Origin: Galeopsis tetrahit
Taxonomy: Eukaryota; Streptophyta; Magnoliopsida; Lamiales; Lamiaceae
Assembly (NCBI GenBank): GCA_963675135.1
Contig: OY776123.1
Coordinates: 8,496,501-8,560,500 of the forward strand
Length of the DNA: 64,000 bases
Reading direction: 5' to 3'
Both the position numbers and the translations under genes were made by a program. The notes under the pieces are model-generated. The model was not told the DNA's origin. It did not search any database and worked only from the letters and a program-made list of their open reading frames with translations. This document shows, in pieces, positions 43,801-58,800 of the stretch; within the stretch, counting starts at the first letter, position 1, and each line of letters begins with the position of its first letter.

Positions 43801-46800
43801 ATTCAGACATTATATATTCTTAAAACCGACAAAATTTCATTTCTCGAAGTGGAATTTTAATTTATTCAACCCTAGGGACATTTCGGGACATTATATATTC
43901 TTAAACCGACGAAATTCCAGTTCTCGAACTGGAATTTTAATTTATTCAACCGTAGGGACATTTCGGTACATTATATATTATTAAACCGACGAAATTCCAG
44001 TTCTCGAACCGGAATTTTAATTTCTCCAACCGTAGGGGCATTTCGGGACATTATATATTCTTACACCGACGAAATCCCAATTCTCGAACTGGAATTTTAA
44101 TTTATGCAACCGTAGGGACATTTCGGGACATTATATATTCTTAACATGGCGAAATTCCAATTCTCGAACTGGAATTTTAATTTCTCCAACTGTAGGGACA
44201 TTTCGGAACATTATATATTCTTAAATCGACCAAAATCCAATTCTCGAAATGGAATTTAAATTTCACCAACTGTAGGGACATTTCGGGACATTATATATTC
44301 TAAAACCGACCAATTTTCAATTCTCGATCTGGAATTTTAATTTTCCAAGTGTAGGGACATTTCGGGATATTATATATTCTTAAACCGACCAAATTTCAAT
44401 TCTCGAACTGGAATTTTAATTTATCCAACCGTAGGGACATTTCGGGACGATTATATATTCTAAAACCGACCAAATTCCAATTCTCAAACTGGAATTTTAA
44501 TTTATCAAATCGTAGACACATTACGGGACATTATATATTTTTAAACCGACCAAATTCCAATTCTCGAACATAAATTTTAATTTATCCAACAGTATGGACA
44601 TTTCGGGACATTATATATTCTTAAACCGACCAAATTCCAATTCTCGAACTGAAATTTTAATTTCTCCAACCGTAGGGACATTTCACATTTCGCGACAATA
44701 TATATTCTTAAACCGACCAAATTCCAATTCTCGAACTGCAATTTTAATTTCTCCAACCATAGGGACATTTCTGGACATTATATATTCTTAAACCGACGAA
44801 ATTCCAATTCTCGAACTGGAATTTTAATTTATTCAATCGTAGGGACATTTCGGGACATTATATATTCTTAAACTAACCAAATTCCAATTTTTGAACTGAA
44901 ATTTTAATTTCTCCAACCGTAGGGACATTTCGGGACATTATATATTTTTAAACCGACAAAATTCCAATTCTCCAACCGTAGGGGCATTTCGGGACATTTT
45001 ATATTCTTAAACCGACAAAATTCCAATTCTCGAAATGGAATTTTAATTTATCCAAACGTAGGGACATTTCGGGACATTATATATTCTAAAACCGACCAAA
45101 TTCCAATTCTCGAACTGGAATTTTAATTTATCCAACCGTATGGACATTTCGAGACATTATATATTCTTAAACCGACAAAATTTCAATTCTCGAACTGGAA
45201 TTTTAATTTATCCAACCGTAGGGACATAATATATTCTAAAACCGACCAATTTCCAATTCTCGAACTGGAATTTTAATTTCTCCAACCGTAGGGACATTTC
45301 GGGACATTATATATTCTTAAACCGACCAAATTCCAATTCTCGAACTGGAATTTTAATTTATCCAACCGTAAGGACATTTCAGGACATTATATATTCTTAA
45401 ACCGACCAAATTCCAATTCTCGAACTGGAATTTTAATTTATACAACCGTAGGGACATTTCGGGACATTATATATTCTTAAACCGAGGAAATTCCAATTCT
45501 CGAAATTGAATTTTAATTTCTCCAACCGTAGGGACATTTCGGGTCATTATATATTCTAAAACCGACAAAATTTCAATTTTCTCGAACTGTATTTTAATTT
45601 CTCCAACCGTAGGGACATTTCGGGTCATTATATATTCTAAAACCGACAAAATTCCAATTTCTCGAACTGGAATTTTAATTTCTCCAACCGTAGAGACATT
45701 TCGTGACATTATATATTCTTAAACCAATCAAATTCCAATTCTCGAAATGGAATTTTAATTTATCCAACCGTAGGGACATTTCGGGACATAATATATTCTT
45801 AAACCGACTAAATTCCAATTCTCGAACTGTAATTTTTATTTCTCCAACCATAGGGACATTTCGGGACATTATATATTCTTAAACCGACAAAATTCAATTC
45901 TCGATCTGCAATTTTAATTTATCCAACCGTTGGGACATTTCGGGACATTATATATTCTTAAAACGACAAAATTCCAATTCTCGAACTGGAATTTTAATTT
46001 CTCCAACCGTAGGGACATTTCAGGACATTATATATTCTAAAACCGACCAAATTCCAATTATCGAACTGGAATTTTAATTTATCCAACTTTAGGGACATTT
46101 CGTTACATTATATATTCTAAAACCGACGAAATTCCAGTTCTCGAACTGGAATTTTAATTTCTTCAACCGTAGGGGCATTTCGGGACATTATATATTCTTA
46201 CACCGACGAAATTCCAATTTTCGAACTGAAATTTTAATTTAATCAACCGTAGGGACATTTCGGGACATTATATATTCTTAAACCGACGAAATTTCAGTTC
46301 TCAAACCGGAATTTTAATTTCTACAACTGTAGGGGCATTTCGGGACATTATATATTCTTACACCGACGAAATCCCAATTCTCGAACTGGAATTTTAATTT
46401 ATTCAACCGTAGGGACATTTCGAGACATTATATATTCTTAAACCGACGAAATTCCAATTCTCGAACTGGAATCTTAATTTCTCCAACCTTAGGGGCATTT
46501 CGGAACATTATATATTCTTAAACCGACCAAATTCCAATTCGGACATTATATATTCTTATAACGACGAAATTTCATTTCTCGAACTGGAATTTTAATTTAT
46601 TCAACCGTAGGGACATTTCGGGACATTATATATTCTTAAACCGACGAAATTCCAGTTCTCGAACTGGAATTTTAATTTATTTAACCGTAGGGACATTTCG
46701 GTACATTATATATTCTTATACCGACGAAATTCCAGTTCTCGAACTAGAATTTTAATTTCTCCAACCGTAGGGGCATTTCGGGACATTGTATATTCTTACA

Positions 46801-49800
46801 CCGACGAAATTCCAATTTTTGAAATGGAATTTTAATTTATTCAACCGTAGGGACATTTCGGGACATAATATATTCATAAACCGACGAAATTCCAGTTCTC
46901 GAAACGGAATTTTAATTTCTCCAACCGTAGAGGCATTTCGGGACATTATATATTCTTACACCGATGAAATCCCAATTCTCGAACTGGAATTTTAATTTAT
47001 TCAACCGTAGGGACATTTCGGGACATTATATATTCTTAAACCGACGAAATTTCAATTCTCGAACTACAATTTTAATTTCTCCAACTGTAGGGGCATTTCG
47101 GGACATTATATATTCTTAAACCGACCAAATTCCAATTCGGACATTATATATTCTTAAACCGACGAAATTTTAGTTCTCGAACTGGAATTTTAATTTCTCC
47201 AACCGTAGGGGCATTTCGGGACATTATATATTTTTACACCGACGAAATTCCAATTCTCGAACTGGAATTTTAATTTATTCAACCATAGTGTCATTTCGGG
47301 ACATTATATATTCTTAAACCGACGAAATTCCAGTTCTCGAAACGGAATTTTAATTTCTCCAACCGTAGGGGCATTTCGGGACATTATATATTCTTACACC
47401 GACGAAATCCCATTTCTCGAACTGGAATTTTAATTTATTCAACCGTAGGGACATTTCGGGACATTATATATTCTTAAACCGACGAAATTTCAATTCTCGA
47501 ACTAGAATTTTAATTTCTCCAACTGTAGGGGCATTTCGAGACATTATATATTCTTAAACCGACCAAATTCCAATTTGTACATTATATATTCTTAAACCGA
47601 CGAAATTTCAGTTCTCGAACTGGAATTTTAATTTCTCCAACCGTAGGGGCATTTCGGGACATTATATATTTTTACACCGACGAAATTCCAATTCTCGAAC
47701 TGGAATTTTAATTTATTCAACCATAGGGGCATTTCGGGACATTATATATTCTTAAACCGACGAAATTCCAATTCTCGAACTGAAATTTTAATTTCTCCAA
47801 CCGTAGGGACATTTCAGGACATTATATATTCTAAATCCGACCAATTTCCAATTCTCGAACTGGAATTTTAATTTCTTCAACCGTAGGGACATTTCAGGAC
47901 ATTATATAATCTTAAACCGACAAAATTCCAGTTCTCGAACCGGAATTTTAATTTCTCCAACTGTAGGGGCATTTCGGGACATTATATATTCTTACACCGA
48001 CGAAATTCCAATTCTCGAACTGAAATTTTAATTTCTCCAACCGTAGGGGCATTTCGGGACATTATATATTCTTAAACCAACCAAATTCCAATTCAGACAT
48101 TATATATTCTTAAAACCGACGAAATTTCATTTCTCGAAGTGGAATTTTAATTTATTCAACCCTAGGGACATTTCGGGACATTATATATTCTTAAACCGAC
48201 GAAATTCCAGTTCTCGAACTGGAATTTTAATTTATTCAACCGTAGGGACATTTCGGTACATTATATATTATTAAACCGACGAAATTCCAGTTCTCGAACC
48301 GGAATTTTAATTTCTCCAACCGTAGGGGCATTTCGGGACATTATATATTCTTACACCGACGAAATCCCAATTCTCGAACTGGAATTTTAATTTATGCAAC
48401 CGTAGGGACATTTCGGGACATTATATATTCTTAACATGGCGAAATTCCAATTCTCGAACTGGAATTTTAATTTCTCCAACTGTAGGGACATTTCGGAACA
48501 TTATATATTCTTAAATCGACCAAAATCCAATTCTCGAAATGGAATTTAAATTTCACCAACTGTAGGGACATTTCGGGACATTATATATTCTAAAACCGAC
48601 CAATTTTCAATTCTCGATCTGGAATTTTAATTTTCCAAGTGTAGGGACATTTCGGGATATTATATATTCTTAAACCGACCAAATTTCAATTCTCGAACTG
48701 GAATTTTAATTTATCCAACCGTAGGGACATTTCGGGACGATTATATATTCTAAAACCGACCAAATTCCAATTCTCAAACTGGAATTTTAATTTATCAAAT
48801 CGTAGACACATTACGGGACATTATATATTCTTAAACCGACCAAATTCCAATTCTCGAACATAAATTTTAATTTATCCAACAGTATGGACATTTCGGGACA
48901 TTATATATTCTTAAACCGACCAAATTCCAATTCTCGAACTGAAATTTTAATTTCTCCAACCGTAGGGACATTTCACATTTCGCGACATTATATATTCTTA
49001 AACCGACCAAATTCCAATTCTCGAACTGCAATTTTAATTTCTCCAACCATAGGGACATTTCTGGACATTTTATATTCTTAAACCGACGAAATTCCAATTC
49101 TCGAACTGGAATTTTAATTTATTAAATCGTAGGGACATTTCGGGACATTATATATTCTTAAACTAACCAAATTCCAATTTTTGAACTGAAATTTTAATTT
49201 CTCCAACCGTAGGGACATTTCGGGACATTATATATTTTTAAACCGACAAAATTCCAATTCTCCAACCGTAGGGGCATTTCGGGACATTTTATATTCTTAA
49301 ACCGACAAAATTCCAATTCTCGAAATGGAATTTTAATTTATCCAAACGTAGGGACATTTCGGGACATTATATATTCTAAAACCGACCAAATTCCAATTCT
49401 CGAACTGGAATTTTAATTTATCCAACCGTATGGACATTTCGAGACATTATATATTCTTAAACCGACAAAATTTCAATTCTCGAACTGGAATTTTAATTTA
49501 TCCAACCGTAGGGACATAATATATTCTAAAACCGACCAATTTCCAATTCTCGAACTGGAATTTTAATTTCTCCAACCGTAGGGACATTTCGGGACATTAT
49601 ATATTCTTAAACCGACCAAATTCCAATTCTCGAACTGGAATTTTAATTTATCCAACCGTAAGGACATTTCAGGACATTATATATTCTTAAACCGACCAAA
49701 TTCCAATTCTCGAACTGGAATTTTAATTTATACAACCGTAGGGACATTTCGGGACATTATATATTCTTAAACCGAGGAAATTCCAATTCTCGAAATTGAA

Positions 49801-52800
49801 TTTTAATTTCTCCAACCGTAGGGACATTTCGGGTCATTATATATTCTAAAACCGACAAAATTTCAATTTTCTCGAACTGTATTTTAATTTCTCCAACCGT
49901 AGGGACATTTCGGGTCATTATATATTCTAAAACCGACAAAATTCCAATTTCTCGAACTGGAATTTTAATTTCTCCAACCGTAGAGACATTTCCTGACATT
50001 ATATATTCTTAAACCAATCAAATTCCAATTCTCGAAATGGAATTTTAATTTATTCAACCGTAGGGACATTTCGGGACATAATATATTCTTAAACCGACTA
50101 AATTCCAATTCTCGAACTGTAATTTTTATTTCTCCAACCATAGGGACATTTCGGGACATTATATATTCTTAAACCGACAAAATTCAATTCTCGATCTGCA
50201 ATTTTAATTTATCCAACCGTTGGGACATTTCGGGACATTATATATTCTTAAAACGACAAAATTCCAATTCTCGAACTGGAATTTTAATTTCTCCAACCGT
50301 AGGGACATTTCAGGACATTATATATTCTTACACCGACGAAATTCCAATTTTCGAACTGAAATTTTAATTTAATCAACCGTAGGGACATTTCGGGACATTA
50401 TATATTCTTAAACCGACGAAATTTCAGTTCTCAAACCGGAATTTTAATTTCTACAACTGTAGGGGCATTTCGGGACATTATATATTCTTACACCGACGAA
50501 ATCCCAATTCTCGAACTGGAATTTTAATTTATTCAACCGTAGGGACATTTCGAGACATTATATATTCTTAAACCGACGAAATTCCAATTCTCGAACTGGA
50601 ATCTTAATTTCTCCAACCTTAGGGGCATTTCGGAACATTATATATTCTTAAACCCACCAAATTCCAATTCGGACATTATATATTCTTATACCGACGAAAT
50701 TTCATTTCTCGAACTGGAATTTTAATTTATTCAACCGTAGGGACATTTCGGGACATTATATATTCTTAAACCGACGAAATTCCAGTTCTCGAACTGGAAT
50801 TTTAATTTATTTAACCGTAGGGACATTTCGGTACATTATATATTCTTATACCGACGAAATTCCAGTTCTCGAACTAGAATTTTAATTTCTCCAACCGTAG
50901 GGGCATTTCGGGACATTGTATATTCTTACACCGACGAAATTCCAATTTTCGAAATGGAATTTTAATTTATTCAACCGTAGGGACATTTCGGGACATAATA
51001 TATTCATAAACCGACGAAATTCCAGTTCTCGAAACGGAATTTTAATTTCTCCAACCGTAGAGGCATTTCGGGACATTATATATTCTTACACCGATGAAAT
51101 CCCAATTCTCGAACTGGAATTTTAATTTATTCAACCGTAGGGACATTTCGGGACATTATATATTCTTAAACCGACGAAATTTCAATTCTCGAACTACAAT
51201 TTTAATTTCTCCAACCTTAGGGGCATTTCGGAACATTATATATTCTTAAACCGACCAAATTCCAATTCGGACATTATATATTCTTATACCGACAAAATTC
51301 CAATTCTCAAACTGGAATTTTAATTTCTCCAACCGTAGGGACATTTCAAGACATTATATATTCTAAAACCGACCAAATTCCAATTCTCGAACTGGAATTT
51401 TAATTTATCCAACTTTAGGGACATTTCGTTACATTATATATTCTAAAACCGACAAATTCCAGTTCTCGAACTGGAATTTTAATTTCTCCAACCGTAGGGG
51501 CATTTCGGGACATTATATATTCTTACACCGACGAAATTCCAATTTTCGAACTGAAATTTTAATTTAATCAACCGTAGGGACATTTCGGGACATTATATAT
51601 TCTTAAACCGACGAAATTTCAGTTCTCAAACCGGAATTTTAATTTCTACAACTGTAGGGGCATTTCGGGACATTATATATTCTTACACCGACGAAATCCC
51701 AATTCTCGAACTGGAATTTTAATTTATTCAACCGTAGGGACATTTCGAGACATTATATATTCTTAAACCGACGAAATTCCAATTCTCGAACTGGAATCTT
51801 AATTTCTCCAACCTTAGGGGTATTTCGGAACATTATATATTCTTAAACCGACCAAATTCCAATTCGGACATTATATATTCTTATACCGACGAAATTTCAT
51901 TTCTCGAACTGGAATTTTAATTTATTCAACCGTAGGGACATTTCGGGACATTATATATTCTTAAACCGACGAAATTCCAGTTCTCGAACTGGAATTTTAA
52001 TTTATTTAACCGTAGGGACATTTCGGTACATTATATATTCTTATACCGACGAAATTCCAGTTCTCGAACTAGAATTTTAATTTCTCCAACCGTAGGGGCA
52101 TTTCGGGACATTGTATATTCTTACACCGACGAAATTCCAATTTTCGAAATGGAATTTTAATTTATTCAACCGTAGGGACATTTCGGGACATAATATATTC
52201 ATAAACCGACGAAATTCCAGTTCTCGAAACGGAATTTTAATTTCTCCAACCGTAGAGGCATTTCGGGACATTATATATTCTTACACCGATGAAATCCCAA
52301 TTCTCGAACTGGAATTTTAATTTATTCAACCGTAGGGACATTTCGGGACATTATATATTCTTAAACCGACGAAATTTCAATTCTCGAACTACAATTTTAA
52401 TTTCTCCAACTGTAGGGGCATTTCGGGACATTATATATTCTTAAACCGACCAAATTCCAATTCGGACATTATATATTCTTAAACCGACGAAATTTTAGTT
52501 CTCGAACTGGAATTTTAATTTCTCCAACCGTAGGGGCATTTCGGGACATTATATATTTTTACACCGACGAAATTCCAATTCTCGAACTGGAATTTTAATT
52601 TATTCAACCATAGGGGCATTTCGGGACATTATATATTCTTAAACCGACGAAATTCCAGTTCTCGAAACGGAATTTTAATTTCTCCAACCGTAGGGGCATT
52701 TCGGGACATTATATATTCTTACACCGACGAAATCCCATTTCTCGAACTGGAATTTTAATTTATTCAACCGTAGGGACATTTCGGGACATTATATATTCTT

Positions 52801-55800
52801 AAACCGACGAAATTTCAATTCTCGAACTAGAATTTTAATTTCTCCAACTGTAGGGGCATTTCGAGACATTATATATTCTTAAACCGACCAAATTCCAATT
52901 TGTACATTATATATTCTTAAACCGACGAAATTTCAGTTCTCGAACTGGAATTTTAATTTCTCCAACCGTAGGGGCATTTCGGGACATTATATATTTTTAC
53001 ACCGACGAAATTCCAATTCTCGAACTGGAATTTTAATTTATTCAACCATAGGGGCATTTCGGGACATTATATATTCTTAAACCGACGAAATTCCAATTCT
53101 CGAACTGAAATTTTAATTTCTCCAACCGTAGGGATATTTCAGGACATTATATATTCTAAATCCGACCAATTTCCAATTCTCGAACTGGAATTTTAATTTC
53201 TTTAACCGTAGGGACATTTCAGGACATTATATAATCTGAAACCGACAAAATTCCAGTTCTCGAACCGGAATTTTAATTTCTCCAACTGTAGGGGCATTTC
53301 GGGACATTATATATTCTTACACCGACGAAATTCCAAATCTCGAACTGAAATTTTAATTTCTCCAACCGTAGGGGCATTTCGGGACATTATATATTCTTAA
53401 ACCAACCAAATTCCAATTCAGACATTATATATTCTTAAAACCGACGAAACTTCATTTCTCGAAGTGGAATTTTAATTTATTCAACCCTAGGGACATTTCG
53501 GGACATTATATATTCTTAAACCGACGAAATTCCAGTTCTGGAACTGGAATTTTAATTTATTCAACCGTAGGGACATTTCGGTACATTATATATTATTAAA
53601 TCGACGAAATTCCAGTTCTCGAACCGGAATTTTAATTTCTCCAACCGTAGGGGCATTTCGGGACATTATATATTCTTACACCGACGAAATCCCAATTCTC
53701 GAATTGGAATTTTAATTTATGCAACCGTAGGGACATTTCGGGACATTATATATTCTTAACATGGCGAAATTCCAATTCTCGAACTGGAATTTTAATTTCT
53801 CCAACTGTAGGGACATTTCGGAACATTATATATTCTTAAATCGACCAAAATCCAATTCTCGAAATGGAATTTAAATTTCACCAACTGTAGGGACATTTCG
53901 GGACATTATATATTCTAAAACCGACCAATTTTAAATTCTCGATCTGGAATTTTAATTTTCCAAGTGTAGGGACATTTCGGGATATTATATATTCTTAAAC
54001 CGACCAAATTTCAATTCTCGAACTGGAATTTTAATTTATCCAACCGTAGGGACATTTCGGGACATTATATATTCTAAAACCGACCAAATTCCAATTCTCA
54101 AACTGGAATTTTAATTTATCAAATCGTAGACACATTACGGGACATTATATATTCTTAAACCGACCAAATTCCAATTCTCGAACATAAATTTTAATTTATC
54201 CAACAGTATGGACATTTCGGGACATTATATATTCTTAAACCGACCAAATTCCAATTCTCGAACTGAAATTTTAATTTCTCCAACCGTATGGACATTTCAC
54301 ATTTCGCGACATTATATATTCTTAAACCGACCAAATTCCAATTCTCGAACTGCAATTTTAATTTCTCCAACCATAGGGACATTTCTAGACATTATATATT
54401 CTTAAACCGACGAAATTCCAATTCTCGAACTGGAATTTTAATTTATTCAATCGTAGGGACATTTCGGGACATTATATATTCTTAAACTAACCAAATTCCA
54501 ATTTTTGAACTGAAATTTTAATTTCTCCAACAGTAGGGACATTTCGGGACATTATATATTTTTAAACCGACAAAATTCCAATTCTCCAACCGTAGGGGCA
54601 TTTCGGGGCATTTTATATTCTTAAACCGACAAAATTCCAATTCTCGAAATGGAATTTTAATTTATCCAAACGTAGGGACATTTCGGGACATTATATATTC
54701 TAAAACCGACCAAATTCCAATTCTCGAACTGGAATTTTAATTTATCCAACCGTATGGACATTTCGAGACATTATATATTCTTAAACCGACAAAATTTCAA
54801 TTCTCGAACTGGAATTTTAATTTATCCAACCGTAGGGTCATAATATAGTCTAAAACCGACCAATTTCCAATTCTCGAACTGGAATTTTAATTTCTCCAAC
54901 CGTAGGGACATTTCGGGACATTATATATTCTTAAACCGACGAAATTTCAGTTCTCAAACCGGAATTTTAATTTCTACAACTGTAGGGGCATTTCGGGACA
55001 TTATATATTCTTACACCGACGAAATCCCAATTCTCGAACTGGAATTTTAATTTATTCAACCGTAGGGACATTTCGAGACATTATATATTCTTAAACCGAC
55101 GAAATTCCAATTCTCGAACTGGAATCTTAATTTCTCCAACCTTAGGGGCATTTCGGAACATTATATATTCTTAAACCGACCAAATTCCAATTCGGACATT
55201 ATATATTCTTATACCGACGAAATTTCATTTCTCGAACTGGAATTTTAATTTATTCAACCGTAGGGACATTTCGGGACATTATATATTCTTAAACCGACGA
55301 AATTCCAGTTCTCGAACTGGAATTTTAATTTATTTAACCGTAGGGACATTTCGGTACATTATATATTCTTATACCGACGAAATTCCAGTTCTCGAACTAG
55401 AATTTTAATTTCTCCAACCGTAGGGGCATTTCGGGACATTGTATATTCTTACACCGACGAAATTCCAATTTTCGAAATGGAATTTTAATTTATTCAACCG
55501 TAGGGACATTTCGGGACATAATATATTCATAAACCGACGAAATTCCAGTTCTCGAAACGGAATTTTAATTTCTCCAACCGTAGAGGCATTTCGGGACATT
55601 ATATATTCTTACACCGATGAAATCCCAATTCTCGAACTGGAATTTTAATTTATTCAACCGTAGGGACATTTCGGGACATTATATATTCTTAAACCGACGA
55701 AATTTCAATTCTCGAACTACAATTTTAATTTCTCCAACTGTAGGGGCATTTCGGGACATTATATATTCTTAAACCGACCAAATTCCAATTCGGACATTAT

Positions 55801-58800
55801 ATATTCTTAAACCGACGAAATTTTAGTTCTCGAACTGGAATTTTAATTTCTCCAACCGTAGGGGCATTTCGGGACATTATATATTTTTACACCGACGAAA
55901 TTCCAATTCTCGAACTGGAATTTTAATTTATTCAACCATAGGGGCATTTCGGGACATTATATATTCTTAAACCGACGAAATTCCAGTTCTCGAAACGGAA
56001 TTTTAATTTCTCCAACCGTAGGGGCATTTCGGGACATTATATATTCTTACACCGACGAAATCCCATTTCTCGAACTGGAATTTTAATTTATTCAACCGTA
56101 GGGACATTTCGGGACATTATATATTCTTAAACCGACGAAATTTCAATTCTCGAACTAGAATTTTAATTTCTCCAACTGTAGGGGCATTTCGAGACATTAT
56201 ATATTCTTAAACCGACCAAATTCCAATTTGTACATTATATATTCTTAAACCGACGAAATTTCAGTTCTCGAACTGGAATTTTAATTTCTCCAACCGTAGG
56301 GGCATTTCGGGACATTATATATTTTTACACCGACGAAATTCCAATTCTCGAACTGGAATTTTAATTTATTCAACCATAGGGGCATTTCGGGACATTATAT
56401 ATTCTTAAACCGACGAAATTCCAATTCTCGAACTGAAATTTTAATTTCTCCAACCGTAGGGACATTTCAAGACATTATATATTCTAAATCCGACCAATTT
56501 CCAATTCTCGAACTGGAATTTTAATTTCTTCAACCGTAGGGACATTTCAGGACATTATATAATCTTAAACCGACAAAATTCCAGTTCTCGAACCGGAATT
56601 TTAATTTCTCCAACTGTAGGGGCATTTCGGGACATTATATATTCTTACACCGACGAAATTCCAATTCTCGAACTGAAATTTTAATTTCTCCAACCGTAGG
56701 GGCATTTCGGGACATTATATATTCTTAAACCAACCAAATTCCAATTCAGACATTATATATTCTTAAAACCGACGAAACTTCATTTCTCGAAGTGGAATTT
56801 TAATTTATTCAACCCTAGGGACATTTCGGGACATTATATATTCTTAAACCGACGAAATTCCAGTTCTCGAACTGGAATTTTAATTTATTCAACCGTAGGG
56901 ACATTTCGGTACATTATATATTATTAAATCGACGAAATTCCAGTTCTCGAACCGGAATTTTAATTTCTCCAACCGTAGGGGCATTTCGGGACATTATATA
57001 TTCTTACACCGACGAAATCCCAATTCTCGAACTGGAATTTTAATTTATGCAACCGTAGGGACATTTCGGGACATTATATATTCTTAACATGGCGAAATTC
57101 CAATTCTCGAACTGGAATTTTAATTTCTCCAACTGTAGGGACATTTCGGAACATTATATATTCTTAAATCGACCAAAATCCAATTCTCGAAATGGAATTT
57201 AAATTTCACCAACTGTAGGGACATTTCGGGACATTATATATTCTAAAACCGACCAATTTTAAATTCTCGATCTGGAATTTTAATTTTCCAAGTGTAGGGA
57301 CATTTCGGGATATTATATATTCTTAAACCGACCAAATTTCAATTCTCGAACTGGAATTTTAATTTATCCAACCGTAGGGACATTTCGGGACATTATATAT
57401 TCTAAAACCGACCAAATTCCAATTCTCAAACTGGAATTTTAATTTATCAAATCGTAGACACATTACGGGACATTATATATTCTTAAACCGACCAAATTCC
57501 AATTCTCGAACATAAATTTTAATTTATTCAACAGTATGGACATTTCGGGACATTATATATTCTTAAACCGACCAAATTCCAATTCTCGAACTGAAATTTT
57601 AATTTCTCCAACCGTATGGACATTTCACATTTCGCGACATTATATATTCTTAAACCGACCAAATTCCAATTCTCGAACTGCAATTTTAATTTCTCCAACC
57701 ATAGGGACATTTCTAGACATTATATATTCTTAAACCGACGAAATTCCAATTCTCGAACTGGAATTTTAATTTATTCAATCGTAGGGACATTTCGGGACAT
57801 TATATATTCTTAAACTAACCAAATTCCAATTTTTGAACTGAAATTTTAATTTCTCCAACCGTAGGGACATTTCGGGACATTATATATTTTTAAACCGACA
57901 AAATTCCAATTCTCCAACCGTAGTGGCATTTCGGGACATTTTATATTCTTAAACCGACAAAATTCCAATTCTCGAAATGGAATTTTAATTTATCCAAACG
58001 TAGGGACATTTCGGGACATTATATATTCTAAAACCGACCAAATTCCAATTCTCGAACTGGAATTTTAATTTATCCAACCGTATGGACATTTCGAGACATT
58101 ATATATTCTTAAACCGACAAAATTTCAATTCTCGAACTGGAATTTTAATTTATCCAACCGTAGGGTCATAATATAGTCTAAAACCGACCAATTTCCAATT
58201 CTCGAACTGGAATTTTAATTTCTCCAACCGTAGGGACATTTCGGGACATTATATATTCTTAAACCGACCAAATTCCAATTCTCGAACAGGAATTTTAATT
58301 TATCCAACTGTAAGGACATTTCAGGACATTATATATTCTTAAACCGACCAAATTCCAATTCTCGAACTGGAATTTTAATTTATACAACCGTAGGGACATT
58401 TCGGGACATTATATATTCTTAAACCGAGGAAATTCCAATTCTCGAAATTGAATTTTAATTTCTCCAACCGTAGGGACATTTCGGGTCATTATATATTCTA
58501 AAACCGACAAAATTTCAATTTTCTCGAACTGTATTTTAATTTCTCCAACCGTAGGGACATTTCGGGTCATTATATATTCTAAAACCGACAAAATTCAAAT
58601 TTCTCGAACTGGAATTTTAATTTCTCCAACCGTAGAGACATTTCGTGACATTATATATTCTTAAACCAATCAAATTCCAATTCTCGAAATGGAATTTTAA
58701 TTTATCCAACCGTAGGGACATTTCGGGACATAATATATTCTTAAACCGACTAAATTCCAATTCTCGAACTGTAATTTTTATTTCTCCAACCATAGGGACA

